A stretch of DNA of 64,000 bases from Bradyrhizobium ontarionense (GTDB taxonomy: Bacteria; Pseudomonadota; Alphaproteobacteria; Rhizobiales; Xanthobacteraceae): positions 5,084,001-5,148,000 of the forward strand of contig NZ_CP088156.1 in assembly GCF_021088345.1 (NCBI RefSeq). The letters run 5' to 3'. Positions 36,128 through 44,697 of this stretch are shown here, piece after piece. A model generated the notes under the pieces. That model did not search any database. It was not told the origin of the DNA and saw only the letters and a program-made list of their open reading frames with translations. Each line of letters begins with the position of its first letter. Position 1 is the first letter of the stretch. A program made the translations under genes and the position numbers.

Positions 36128-37108
36128 TTAGTTCCCGGCCGCGGGCTGCCAGAGTGCCAGCATGCCATCGAGGCCGATGCGATCGACCGCCTGGACGACG
36201 CCGGTGCGCTCGATCTGGCGCGCGATCCCGGAGAGGCCGACGGCGTCGAGGGCCATCGAGGTCGCCGTACGCAGGAAGGTGAGGTCGCCGAAGCGCGGCG
36301 CGAGCTTGTAGTCGCGCACCGGCAGGTCCTTCTTGACGTTCTTGTTGGCCACGAGCCAAGCCACCGCGGTCTTCTCGTCGCCGAGCTCATCGATCAGCTT
36401 CAACTCGATCCCCTGCCGTCCGGTGAACACGCGGCCATCGGCCACCTTCTCCAACAGCGCATCATCCATGCCACGGCGCTCCTTCACCAGGCCACGAAAC
36501 CAGGCGTAGGAGTCCTTGACCAGCGCGTCGAGCGCCGCGCGCGCCTCCGGGCTGGTCGGCTCGAAGCCGTTCGGTGCGGCCTTGAGCGGTGATGATTTCA
36601 CCTCCTCGACCTTGACGCCGATCGTCTTCAACAGCTCGCTGACATTCGGGTATTGGAACAGCACGCCGATCGAGCCGACCAGCGAGCTCTGCTGCGCGAT
36701 GATGTGGTCGGACGCGATCGCGCCGATATAGCCGCCGGATGCGGCAAGCCCCTCGACCACGACGACCAGTGGCTTCTTGGCCTTCAGCCGCACCAAGGAG
36801 TCGTAGAGCTGCTCGGAGCCGGCGGTGGTGCCGCCCGGCGAGTTGATGTGGACGATCACGGCCTCGGCCGAGGAGTTCTCGAGCCGCTCCAGCGCCTCGA
36901 CGCGCTCCTGGTCGCTGCGGATCAGACCCTCGATGTTGACGCGCGCGATCGAGCCGGAGGTCGAGAGCGCGGTGCGACCGCGCGGCGACATGGCAAGACC
37001 GATGGCGGAGAGCGCCGCGATCGCAATCAGCACGGCGACGACGCGCCAGAACGTCAGCTTGCGGCGCAGCCTGCGGCGATCGACGATCACGTCCGAATCA
37101 AGCGACAT
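36128..37108 (-). CDS. sppA: Signal peptide peptidase SppA, short (36K) type
   Basis: A 326-residue inner-membrane serine protease that degrades cleaved signal peptides. One membrane segment at about residues 22-42 is followed by a periplasmic S49 peptidase domain. The catalytic Ser lies in GLAASGGYIGA (about 122) and the Lys in SSPLKAAPNG (about 174). Half the length of E. coli SppA, as usual for the tetra-/octameric short form. ATG 37108 is preceded by AGGAGC; an 11-residue longer start is possible. Confidence 0.93.
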   Translation of the reverse strand: MSLDSDVIVDRRRLRRKLTFWRVVAVLIAIAALSAIGLAMSPRGRTALSTSGSIARVNIEGLIRSDQERVEALERLENSSAEAVIVHINSPGGTTAGSEQLYDSLVRLKAKKPLVVVVEGLAASGGYIGAIASDHIIAQQSSLVGSIGVLFQYPNVSELLKTIGVKVEEVKSSPLKAAPNGFEPTSPEARAALDALVKDSYAWFRGLVKERRGMDDALLEKVADGRVFTGRQGIELKLIDELGDEKTAVAWLVANKNVKKDLPVRDYKLAPRFGDLTFLRTATSMALDAVGLSGIARQIERTGVVQAVDRIGLDGMLALWQPAAGN

Positions 37109-37276
37109 GGAGAGCTCCTGGAATCTCGGCGCGTTTTGCATCCGCAGCCTGACTATCTCGTTATCTGATTACATCAATTGCGGCGCAATATGAAGAATGC
37201 AAGGCCCGCCACCAAGCGGCCGAATGCCGGCCATGGCGCGGGTGGGCCGCGCGTCGTCGCGACGAGCAGCAGTCCA

Positions 37277-37305
37277 TAAAAAAAGCCCCGGCCTGAGCCG
37301 GGGCT
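37277..37305 (-). terminator. Terminator after rpsA
   Basis: A perfect 9-bp stem AGCCCCGGC / GCCGGGGCT with loop CTGA (37284-37305). On the minus strand it is followed by a run of seven T. It lies 28 bases past the rpsA stop codon. Confidence 0.92.
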
Positions 37306-37332
37306 TTGATCGCTGAACGCCAGACCGAACGC

Positions 37333-39042
37333 TTACTTCGCGTCGCGGTTCTTGAGCGCGGTGCCGAGAATGTCGCCGAGCGTCGCCCCCGAATCGGACG
37401 AGCCGTACTGGGCGATGGCTTCCTTCTCTTCCGCGACTTCCAGCGCCTTGATCGAGACCTGCACCTTGCGGGCCTTCTTGTCGAACTGGATCACGCGGGC
37501 ATCGACCTTCTCACCGACGGCGAAGCGTTCGGAGCGCTGGTCGTTGCGATCGCGCGCCAGCTCGGAGCGCTTGATGAAGGTCGAGAACTCGGTCCCGACG
37601 ATCTTGACGTCGATGCCGCCGTCCTTGACGTCGAGCACTTCGCAGGTGACGACCGCGCCCTTCTTGACATCGCCCGGCTCGGCGAAGGGATCGCCTTCGA
37701 GCTGCTTGATGCCGAGCGAGATCCGCTCCTTCTCCACATCGACGTCGAGCACCACGGCCTTGACCACGTCGCTCTTCTTGTAGTTGTCAATGACCTGCTC
37801 GCCCGGCAGCTTCCAGTCGAGATCCGACAGGTGGACCATGCCGTCGACGTCGCCTTCGAGACCCAGGAACAGGCCGAACTCGGTCTTGTTCTTGACCTCG
37901 CCCTCGACCACCGAGCCGACCGGATGGCCTTCGACGAAGACCTCCCACGGATTGCGCATGGTCTGCTTGAGACCGAGCGAGATGCGGCGCTTGACGCTGT
38001 CGACCTCGAGCACCTGCACTTCGACTTCCTGCGAGGTCGAAACGATCTTGCCGGGGTGCATGTTCTTCTTGGTCCACGACATCTCGGAGACGTGGATCAG
38101 GCCTTCGATGCCCGGCTCGAGCTCGACGAACGCACCGTAGTCGGTGATGTTGGTGACGCGGCCCGAGAAGCGGGCACCCAGCGGGTACTTCGCCTCGATG
38201 CCCTGCCACGGATCGTCGAGCAGCTGCTTCATGCCCAGCGAGATGCGGTGCGTCTCGTGGTTGATCTTGATGATCTTGACCTTGACCGTCTGACCGATGC
38301 TGAGCACCTCGGTCGGATGGTTGACACGCCGCCAGGCGATGTCGGTGACGTGCAGCAGGCCGTCGATGCCGCCGAGGTCGACGAACGCACCGTAATCGGT
38401 GATGTTCTTGACGACGCCGTCGATCACCTGACCCTCTTCGAGGTTCTGCACCAGCTCCTGGCGCTGCTCGGCGCGGGTCTCTTCCAGCACGGTGCGGCGC
38501 GACACGACGATGTTGCCGCGGCGACGGTCCATCTTGAGGATCTGGAACGGCTGCGAGTTGTTCATCAGCGGCGCGACGTCGCGGATCGGACGGATGTCGA
38601 CCTGCGAGCGCGGCAGGAATGCGACGGCGCCGTCGAGATCGACGGTGAAGCCGCCCTTGACCTGGTTGAAGATGACGCCGTTGACCTTCTCGTTGTTCTG
38701 GAAGGCCTTCTCGAGCTTGCCCCAGCTCTCCTCGCGGCGCGCCTTGTCGCGCGACAGCACGGCTTCGCCGAGCGCGTTCTCGATGCGATCGAGGAACACC
38801 TCGACCTCGTCGCCGACCTTCAATTCACTGTCACGGCCCGGGCCGGCGAATTCACGCAGCGCCACGCGGCCTTCGGTCTTCAGGCCGACGTCGATGACGG
38901 CCATGTCCTTCTCGATGGCAACGACCTTGCCCTTGACGACAGAGCTTTCCTGCAGGTTGCCCTTCGTGAAGGAGTCGTCCAGCATCGCGGCGAAATCATC
39001 GCGGCTGGGATTGTAGGAGTTAGCAGAGATACTCGAAGCCAT
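37333..39042 (-). CDS. rpsA: 30S ribosomal protein S1
   Basis: A 569-residue ribosomal protein with six S1 (OB-fold) RNA-binding domains; repeated signatures are 'VVKNITDYGAFVDLGGIDGLLH', 'RVTNITDYGAFVELEPG' and 'VKNKTEFGLFLGLEGDVDG' type segments. It binds mRNA leaders for translation initiation. Its start lies 251 bases after the cmk stop codon. That gap has a CTCGATTG/CAATCGAG hairpin (39217-39237) without T-run, perhaps part of the rpsA leader. Confidence 0.98.
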   Translation of the reverse strand: MASSISANSYNPSRDDFAAMLDDSFTKGNLQESSVVKGKVVAIEKDMAVIDVGLKTEGRVALREFAGPGRDSELKVGDEVEVFLDRIENALGEAVLSRDKARREESWGKLEKAFQNNEKVNGVIFNQVKGGFTVDLDGAVAFLPRSQVDIRPIRDVAPLMNNSQPFQILKMDRRRGNIVVSRRTVLEETRAEQRQELVQNLEEGQVIDGVVKNITDYGAFVDLGGIDGLLHVTDIAWRRVNHPTEVLSIGQTVKVKIIKINHETHRISLGMKQLLDDPWQGIEAKYPLGARFSGRVTNITDYGAFVELEPGIEGLIHVSEMSWTKKNMHPGKIVSTSQEVEVQVLEVDSVKRRISLGLKQTMRNPWEVFVEGHPVGSVVEGEVKNKTEFGLFLGLEGDVDGMVHLSDLDWKLPGEQVIDNYKKSDVVKAVVLDVDVEKERISLGIKQLEGDPFAEPGDVKKGAVVTCEVLDVKDGGIDVKIVGTEFSTFIKRSELARDRNDQRSERFAVGEKVDARVIQFDKKARKVQVSIKALEVAEEKEAIAQYGSSDSGATLGDILGTALKNRDAK

Positions 39043-39293
39043 TGGTTCTCCAGATGCGGACAGTCATGCCGGCGTTCGGTTGATCGGCGCATCGGATGTG
39101 CATTGCCTGGAGGTCCACAAATCCCCAGACGTCCGCGCGATGCGCCAAAGCGCAAACGACGCGGGCCGGCAGTGCCTGCACATGCGATACGTATGAAGTG
39201 CGTCCGGATGATCGGACTCGATTGAACCGCAATCGAGCTATCGACGGTCTTGGGCGGGAGCGGGCATTCCTCCAATGACGCCGGCGGAAAATC

Positions 39294-39932
39294 TCAAACC
39301 CGCTGGCGGCCCGCTCGAACGGCCTCGACGATATCGATGGCGGCCCGGACGCCGCTCTCTATATCCAAATGGGAGTTATCAAGCAAGTAAGCATCCGGGG
39401 CTTGTTTCAAAGGGGCGACAGGCCGGTTCTGGTCGCGCGCATCGCGCGCCAGGATGTCGGCCAGAACGGCCGCCTCGTCGGCCGGTTCCCCGCGGGACAG
39501 GGCTTCCAGCGTGCGACGATGGGCCCTGATCCCGGGATCGGCGACCACGTAGATCTTCACTTGAGCGTCCGGGCAGATCACGGTGCCGATATCGCGGCCG
39601 TCGAGCACGGCGCCGGGCGGCTGGCGCGCGAACTGGCGCTGGAAGCTCACCAGGGCCTCGCGCACACGCGGCAGCGCCGAGACGACCGAGGCTGCGGAGC
39701 CAACCGCCTGGGATTTCAGGGCCGGATCGTCGAACGTCGCCGGATCGAGCGTCAGCGCGACCTCGGCCGCCTGCGCCTCGTCCGTGAGCTCGGTGCCCGC
39801 GTTTAGCAGGGCATGGGCCACCGCGCGATAGATCACGCCGGTATCCAGATGCCTTAAACCATAATGCGCCGCCAGGCGCTTGGCGAGCGTGCCCTTGCCT
39901 GAGGCGGCCGGGCCGTCGATGGCGATGATCAT
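39294..39932 (-). CDS. cmk: (d)CMP kinase
   Basis: A 212-residue cytidylate kinase. The P-loop is [18 protein letters not shown] (residues 4-21), '[12 protein letters not shown]' and '[20 protein letters not shown]' are CMK signatures. It phosphorylates CMP and dCMP with ATP. Start at ATG 39932, one base past the stop codon of the preceding small gene. cmk normally follows aroA and precedes rpsA; here two extra genes lie between aroA and cmk. Confidence 0.96.
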   Translation of the reverse strand: MIIAIDGPAASGKGTLAKRLAAHYGLRHLDTGVIYRAVAHALLNAGTELTDEAQAAEVALTLDPATFDDPALKSQAVGSAASVVSALPRVREALVSFQRQFARQPPGAVLDGRDIGTVICPDAQVKIYVVADPGIRAHRRTLEALSRGEPADEAAVLADILARDARDQNRPVAPLKQAPDAYLLDNSHLDIESGVRAAIDIVEAVRAGRQRV

Positions 39933-39933
39933 G

Positions 39934-40338
39934 CTACCGGTGTCCTGAAGTCCCATGCGGCCGCCGCAACGGCCTCTCTTCCGTGAAGATGTTGCGGGAG
40001 GAAAACTCTCCCGGGCTGGCGAAGGTCAAGTACTCCCGCAGGGCCGGTGACGGCGAACTGGCCGTGAACCAAGGCTCCTTCAAACGGCGCGCCGCACCGC
40101 CGGTCCAGGGCGGGACCCGTCCGAGCCGGCGCTGCTTGGCGAGATATTCGGCGATGGCGCCGACGAGAGCATTCAGCCGGGCGTCGCCGGTGAGAGCGGG
40201 TTCCGGCTCGATTGCTGCGTAGCGTGCGGCATCCGAGGGAGAGAGGTCGAACGCATCGACGAACTCGGCCAGCACGGCCTCCCGGGGCTCGCCGCTTTCG
40301 ATCCGTGCCACCGCCTCAGCCAGCGTATTTGGGCGCAT
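39934..40338 (-). CDS. Hypothetical protein, partner of the adjacent nucleotidyltransferase-like protein
   Basis: A 134-residue cytoplasmic protein. The N-terminal half is helical ([19 protein letters not shown], '[16 protein letters not shown]'). The C-terminal half has [32 protein letters not shown] and [13 protein letters not shown] recall a family with the pattern 'EPWF...LR...SP..F..RNIF' that is usually found next to nucleotidyltransferase-fold proteins, as here. The start overlaps the upstream gene by 23 bases and its stop lies 1 base before cmk, so translation of all three is likely coupled. An antitoxin role is a hypothesis from context only. Confidence 0.7.
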   Translation of the reverse strand: MRPNTLAEAVARIESGEPREAVLAEFVDAFDLSPSDAARYAAIEPEPALTGDARLNALVGAIAEYLAKQRRLGRVPPWTGGAARRLKEPWFTASSPSPALREYLTFASPGEFSSRNIFTEERPLRRPHGTSGHR

Positions 40339-40921
40339 CGGCAGCTCCCTCAGGGCTCATGTGCTTCAGCAGGAAGCGCTGCTTCTCGGCGGAGGCGGCG
40401 CTGGCAGGAAAGTATCTCCCGAGCAACGTGATCGCCTCATCTGCGCCGGAAATCCCGACCACCCGCATCAGATTGAGGATGTCGAGCCGTTCGGCCTCGC
40501 CGCGCACGGGATCAAGGATCCGTGCCGCCTTCAGTTTCAAGGCCAGCATATATTGAGCCGAGGGCACCGAGACCACCAATCCGGGCGGCGATCCATCGCG
40601 AGGAAACGTCCCGAATTCCAGATGATCCGCCGCCTGATCGGCCAGCGGGCTCAGATGGAACGCGACACCATCATTGAACCAGTCCTCGGACCAGCCATTT
40701 TGCCGGGCGATATCGTCTAATGTCGCAGCCAGCCACGCCGGCAACGGCTTTGGTAACTCCGAGACGTCGACGTCCTCGGTCGCGAAGCGGAAGTTGCTCG
40801 CCAGCATGAGCGCCGACCCGCCGTAAACCGCAATCTGCAGTTTTGTCCCGGCTTTCGCCGCAGCCCGGCCGATCGCGTCGAACGCGGCAAGCAACGCTTC
40901 ACGGTCGAAGGCGGTGGCCAT
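40316..40921 (-). CDS. Nucleotidyltransferase-fold protein (AbiEii/DUF6036-like)
   Basis: A 202-residue protein with the minimal nucleotidyltransferase signature: GGS at about residues 30-32, then DVDV 13 residues later (in FATEDVDVSELP). 'VSVPSAQYMLALKLKAARI' and 'AERLDILNLMR' match the later helices of AbiEii-like toxins. It may transfer a nucleotide to RNA or protein, or be an inactive relative. It begins 8 bases past the aroA stop codon at ATG 40921. With the 134-residue partner it forms a compact two-gene module inserted in the aroA-cmk-rpsA cluster. Confidence 0.8.
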   Translation of the reverse strand: MATAFDREALLAAFDAIGRAAAKAGTKLQIAVYGGSALMLASNFRFATEDVDVSELPKPLPAWLAATLDDIARQNGWSEDWFNDGVAFHLSPLADQAADHLEFGTFPRDGSPPGLVVSVPSAQYMLALKLKAARILDPVRGEAERLDILNLMRVVGISGADEAITLLGRYFPASAASAEKQRFLLKHMSPEGAADAPKYAG

Positions 40922-40929
40922 GGCGCGTC

Positions 40930-42267
40930 CTATGCGAAATCCGCCCCAGCCTTGCACATCAGCGCAATGAAATCCGGGAAGCTGGTGGCGATGAAGGCGG
41001 TGTCGTCGACCTTGACCGGCTTGTCCGAGGCGAGGCCCATGACCAGCGCCGACATCGCGATGCGGTGGTCCATGTGGGTCGCCACCACGCCGCCGCCCGG
41101 CACATGGCCGCGGCCCTCGACGATCAGGTCGTCGCCGGTGATCTCCACCTTGACGCCGTTGACCCGCAGCATCGCCGCGGTGGCCTCGAGCCGATCGGAT
41201 TCCTTGACGCGCAGCTCATGCAGGCCGCGCATCACCGTCGTTCCCTCCGCGTAGGCCGCGGCGACCGCCAGCACGAGATATTCATCGATCATCGACGGCG
41301 CGCGCTCGGGCGGAACCACGACGCCGCGCAGCTTCGAGGCGCGCACCCGCAAACGGGCCATCGGCTCGCCGGCGTCGCCGCGGACGTCGTCCTCCTCGAT
41401 CGAGGCGCCCATCTCGCGCAGGGTCGTGAACAGGCCGGTGCGCAGCGGATTGGTCATGACGTCTGATAGCACCAGGTCGGAGCCGTCAACGATCAGGGCG
41501 GCGACCAGCGGGAAGGCGGCAGAGGAAGGGTCCGCGGGCACGATCACCGGAGCACCGCGCAGCTCGGGCTGGCCCGTCAGCGCGATGCGGCGGCCGTGGG
41601 TTCCCTCCGGCGTGGTGACGATCTCTGCGCCGAAATGCTTCAGCATCAGCTCGGTGTGGTCGCGGCTCGCCTCCTGCTCGATCACGGTGGTGACACCGGG
41701 CGCCGCGAGGCCGGCCAGCAGCACGGCCGACTTGATCTGGGCCGAGGCCACCGGCGTGCGATATTCGATCGGAACCGGATTGCTGGCGCCCTGCAGGGTC
41801 AATGGCAGCTTGCCACCCTCGCCGCCAGCGATCACCCTGGCGCCCATCAGGGCCAGCGGATCGAGGATGCGCCGCATCGGCCGGCTGCGCAGCGAGGCGT
41901 CGCCATCGAACACCGCCGTGATCGGGCAGCCCGCCACCGCACCCATCACCAGCCGGCAGCCAGTGCCGGAGTTGCCGAAATCGAGTGTCGCCGCCGGCTG
42001 GGCAAAGCCGCCGACCCCGACGCCGTTCACGGTCCAGGCGAATTCGCCGGTACGTTCGACCTTGGCGCCCAGGGTCCGCATCGATTTGGCGGTGTTGAGG
42101 ACGTCCTCACCCTCGAGCAGGCCGGAAATCCTGGTTTCACCGACCGACAACGCGCCCAGGATCAGCGCCCGGTGCGAGATCGACTTGTCGCCAGGCACGC
42201 GAATCGTGCCGGAGAGCGGGCCGCTGGCCCGGGATTCGAGCGGAGTGGGCGGGCTGGATGTCGACAC
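40930..42267 (-). CDS. aroA: 3-phosphoshikimate 1-carboxyvinyltransferase (EPSP synthase), class II-like
   Basis: A 445-residue shikimate-pathway enzyme that joins shikimate-3-phosphate and PEP. '[17 protein letters not shown]' starts the first domain, with '[15 protein letters not shown]', 'DASLRSRPM', and '[19 protein letters not shown]' and 'LRVKESDRL' following. Overall closer to Agrobacterium CP4-type (class II) than to E. coli AroA. The residue equivalent to CP4 Ala100 is Gly (GNSGTG), the state found in glyphosate-sensitive enzymes. It is the first gene of a leftward cluster. Confidence 0.97.
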   Translation of the reverse strand: MSTSSPPTPLESRASGPLSGTIRVPGDKSISHRALILGALSVGETRISGLLEGEDVLNTAKSMRTLGAKVERTGEFAWTVNGVGVGGFAQPAATLDFGNSGTGCRLVMGAVAGCPITAVFDGDASLRSRPMRRILDPLALMGARVIAGGEGGKLPLTLQGASNPVPIEYRTPVASAQIKSAVLLAGLAAPGVTTVIEQEASRDHTELMLKHFGAEIVTTPEGTHGRRIALTGQPELRGAPVIVPADPSSAAFPLVAALIVDGSDLVLSDVMTNPLRTGLFTTLREMGASIEEDDVRGDAGEPMARLRVRASKLRGVVVPPERAPSMIDEYLVLAVAAAYAEGTTVMRGLHELRVKESDRLEATAAMLRVNGVKVEITGDDLIVEGRGHVPGGGVVATHMDHRIAMSALVMGLASDKPVKVDDTAFIATSFPDFIALMCKAGADFA

Positions 42268-42417
42268 GGCGTTCCCCTCTGTGGTCGGACCGGGCAGGTA
42301 TCACAGGCCCCGTCGGTCGTCACGGGCCGTCATTTCTGGTTGAAACCGCTATTGACAGCGGCGCGGCAACTAGCCAAGTGAGACACCGCTTTTCAGACAT
42401 TGCCAGGACGCCTGCAC

Positions 42418-42834
42418 GTGGCCAAATCCGAGCTCGGAACCAAACGTATTTGCCCGACGACGGGCAAAAAGTTCTATGACCTCAACAAGAACCCGGTGAT
42501 TTCGCCCTACACCGGCGAGGTCGTGCCGATCGCGCCGGTGGCCCCCACCCGCGCGATGCGCGGCGAGGCTTCGCGTGCCGCGGCAGCTGCTGCTGCGGAT
42601 ACGGCGCACGAGCCGGCCGAGGCCGAGGAGTTGGTGCCTCTCGAGGAGGCCGACGCCGAGGAGAACACCGGCAAGGTCAAGGCCGTCGTTCCCGAAACGG
42701 AAGACGACATCGAGATCGACGAGACCCTCGACGACGACGAGGACGACGATTCGACCTTCATCGCCGACGAGGAAGAAGGGGATGAAGACGTCACCGACAT
42801 CATTGGTGACGTCGGAGGTGATGAAGACACTTGA
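42418..42834 (+). CDS. TIGR02300 (FYDLN-acid) family protein
   Basis: A 138-residue protein starting VAKSELGTKRICPTTGKKFY with FYDLN close behind, then 'PVISPYTGEVVP', and an acidic tail (about residues 70-138) rich in Asp and Glu (DETLDDDEDDD). The function is unknown; the family occurs across alphaproteobacteria. Two Cys are expected for a zinc knuckle but only one (RICPTTGK) is visible, so no metal role is assigned. GTG 42418 is the start, with AGGA about 10 bases upstream. It is divergent from aroA. Confidence 0.88.
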   Translation: MAKSELGTKRICPTTGKKFYDLNKNPVISPYTGEVVPIAPVAPTRAMRGEASRAAAAAAADTAHEPAEAEELVPLEEADAEENTGKVKAVVPETEDDIEIDETLDDDEDDDSTFIADEEEGDEDVTDIIGDVGGDEDT

Positions 42835-42898
42835 GATCATCCGCGAACTGTGGTTCACGGTGCTCCCCGGCGGTCGCCCAGACCGCCGGTTCGGTTAA

Positions 42899-42974
<76 letters not shown>

Positions 42975-43174
42975 CGCTTCGCCCTTCGGGCTATGCGTGG
43001 CGCAGCCACGCCGGAGCCTGAAGGGCGAAGCGTGGTGCCCGGCGTAGCCTCTTGGCGAAGCCGGGCGTTCCAAACTCCAATCTCCCGAATCCATCCACGT
43101 GGCTACGCGTAGCGCAGCCATGACGGCCCCAAGGGCGAAGCGCGGTACCCGACGCAGCCTCTTGGCGAAGCCGG
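42975..43174. repeat. Repeat cluster after tRNA-Ala (type 4)
   Basis: A 13-bp perfect inverted pair CGCTTCGCCCTTC (42975-42987) and GAAGGGCGAAGCG (43020-43032) encloses an inner hairpin GCGTGG-CGCAG-CCACGC. Two direct copies of a 44-bp unit (43021-43064 and 43131-43174) share 40 of 44 bases and contain AGCCTCTTGGCGAAGCCGG. The second is bordered by GGCTACGCGTAGCGCAGCCA. The first hairpin may end tRNA transcripts. The type is familiar from Bradyrhizobium intergenic DNA, often by GIY-YIG genes (recollection). Confidence 0.8.
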
Positions 43175-43239
43175 ACCGACAGATACCAATTTCAATTGCA
43201 GAATGCGCCGCGCGTTTGCCCTGCGGTGAGCCCCTCGTC

Positions 43240-43491
43240 ATGTGGTACGTCTACATCCTCCGTAGCGTGGCCTTTCCCGAGCAGGAATACGTTGGCGCCA
43301 CCGCCGACATCAAACAGCGTCTCAGGGACCACAACAGTGGGCGCTCTGCTCACACGTCCAAATTCATGCCCTGGACGCTGATCTGGTATTGCGCCTTCCC
43401 GGACAAGCATCGCGCGCTGGCGTTTGAAGCCTATTTGAAATCTCATTCAGGACGGGCGTTCTCGAAGAAGCGCCTGCTCGGGCCGGCCTGA
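43240..43491 (+). CDS. GIY-YIG nuclease-superfamily protein
   Basis: An 83-residue protein that is essentially a single GIY-YIG domain: the GIY element is WYVYILRS (residues 2-9), the YIG element is [19 protein letters not shown] with its catalytic Arg, then '[34 protein letters not shown]' in pieces with the catalytic Glu (AFEAYLK). These UPF0213-like proteins are small nucleases of unknown target, common in proteobacteria. It follows the repeat cluster next to tRNA-Ala. ATG 43240 gives the standard start; the longer open frame upstream runs into the repeats. Confidence 0.85.
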   Translation: MWYVYILRSVAFPEQEYVGATADIKQRLRDHNSGRSAHTSKFMPWTLIWYCAFPDKHRALAFEAYLKSHSGRAFSKKRLLGPA

Positions 43492-43502
43492 CGGGCTTCG
43501 CT

Positions 43503-43964
43503 TCACCCTTCCACCGCCGCATTGAGGTGCTCCCGCAGCTTGACCAGCCTGCCGTGCAGGTCGGCCAGCTCCGCGATCGAGCATCCCGTCGCATCCAGGA
43601 TCGCCGGCGGCACGATCGTCCGCGCCTTGTCGCGCAGGCCAGCGCCCTGAGCGGTGAGGGTGACGAGAACCTGACGCTCGTCCTCGGCCGACCGTGTCCG
43701 CTTGATCAGATGCAGCGCCTCGATCCGCTTCAGCAGCGGCGTCAGCGTGCCCGAATCCAGGAACAGCCGCTCGCCGATCTCCTTCACCGACAGTCCGTCC
43801 CGCTCCCACAGCACCAGCATCACGAGGTATTGCGGATAGGTCAGTCCCAAACGGTCCAGCAGCGGCTTGTAGACGCGGTTGAAGGCGTGGGCGGTGGAAT
43901 AGACCGCAAAGCAGAGCTGGTTGCCGAGCTGGAGCGGCGCGTCGGCCGCAATCTTCTTTCGCAT
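43503..43964 (-). CDS. ohrR: Organic hydroperoxide resistance regulator, MarR family
   Basis: A 153-residue winged-helix repressor. The peroxide-sensing Cys is in [18 protein letters not shown] (about residue 18). '[14 protein letters not shown]', '[18 protein letters not shown]' (recognition helix) and '[14 protein letters not shown]' (wing) are characteristic. Oxidation of the Cys by organic hydroperoxides releases DNA. It is divergent from ohr and a palindromic operator lies between them. A GTG two codons upstream (43970) could also serve as start. Confidence 0.93.
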   Translation of the reverse strand: MRKKIAADAPLQLGNQLCFAVYSTAHAFNRVYKPLLDRLGLTYPQYLVMLVLWERDGLSVKEIGERLFLDSGTLTPLLKRIEALHLIKRTRSAEDERQVLVTLTAQGAGLRDKARTIVPPAILDATGCSIAELADLHGRLVKLREHLNAAVEG

Positions 43965-44064
43965 TGTCACACCGGGGATCGATCGTTGGGTGCATCTTGG
44001 GACGTGCGGCCGGACATGGACAATGGCCCGGCCGCGCCGATCACGAATTTTCTACCGAACAATC

Positions 44065-44097
44065 ATATTGTGCACAATATAATTGTGTGCAATATAA
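44065..44097. promoter_or_regulatory. OhrR operator and likely ohr promoter
   Basis: A perfect 16-bp palindrome ATATTGTGCACAATAT (44065-44080) is followed by a second, imperfect copy, ATTGTGTGCAATAT (44082-44095). The stretch also contains TTGTGC, 17 bases, then AATATA, which could be the -35 and -10 boxes of ohr, so bound OhrR would block it. It lies between the divergent ohrR and ohr starts. Confidence 0.75.
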
Positions 44098-44132
44098 CCG
44101 TCATTCGAATTGTCGCAACCGGGAGAACCCAG

Positions 44133-44558
44133 ATGTCCGTGAACGTGCTCTACAAGACCAGCGCCAAGGCCACCGGCGGCCGCGACGGCGAAGCCGCCAC
44201 CCTCGACGGCTCGCTCAGCGTCAAGCTCTCGACACCGAAGGAGCTCGGCGGTGGTGGCGGCGCAGGCAACAACCCCGAACAGCTGTTCGCTGCCGGCTAC
44301 GCCGCTTGTTTCATCGGCGCGATGAAGTTCGTGGCCTCGCAGGGCGGCCCCAAGGTCCCGGCCGACGCCTCCGTGACCTCGACGGTCGGCATCGGCCCGC
44401 GCTCCGAAGGCGGCTTCGGCATCACGGTCGAACTCGCGGTTTCGCTGCCGGGCCTCGCCAAGGCCGACGCCGAAGCACTGGTGGCGAAGGCGCACGAGGT
44501 ATGCCCCTATTCCAACGCCACCCGCGGCAATGTCGACGTCAAGCTGACGGTGGTCTGA
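44133..44558 (+). CDS. ohr: Organic hydroperoxide resistance protein (Ohr peroxidase)
   Basis: A 141-residue OsmC/Ohr-fold peroxidase that reduces fatty-acid and other organic hydroperoxides with lipoylated proteins. The two catalytic Cys are in [10 protein letters not shown] and [12 protein letters not shown]. '[14 protein letters not shown]' and the Arg in the N-terminal region are typical. ATG 44133 follows GGGAGA; the much longer open frame upstream crosses the operator and ohrR and is not real. Confidence 0.95.
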   Translation: MSVNVLYKTSAKATGGRDGEAATLDGSLSVKLSTPKELGGGGGAGNNPEQLFAAGYAACFIGAMKFVASQGGPKVPADASVTSTVGIGPRSEGGFGITVELAVSLPGLAKADAEALVAKAHEVCPYSNATRGNVDVKLTVV

Positions 44559-44577
44559 TCCGTCCATTCCGTCCTGC

Positions 44578-44606
44578 GGCAGGGGATCGTGCAAAGGTCC
44601 CCTGCC
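44578..44606 (+). terminator. Possible terminator after ohr
   Basis: A perfect 9-bp stem GGCAGGGGA / TCCCCTGCC with an 11-base loop lies 19 bases past the ohr stop codon. No T-run follows, so it may be a rho-assisted terminator or an mRNA end stabiliser. Confidence 0.45.
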
Positions 44607-44697
44607 CGCGCATTTGGCCGCCCCGCCGCCGCATTTGCGCGCGCAGGCTGGCAATGCTTTATGATCGCGAGCTGACATCACTCTCGCGAAGCCCTCG

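Noticed and set aside
37109..37276. A further gene between sppA and the rpsA terminator
   Set aside because: No open frame with a ribosome site; likely the sppA promoter.
42975..43174. Considered whether the repeats after tRNA-Ala are a CRISPR array or an attachment site
   Set aside because: Only two imperfect copies with no constant spacer pattern, no cas genes, and no copy of the tRNA 3' end.
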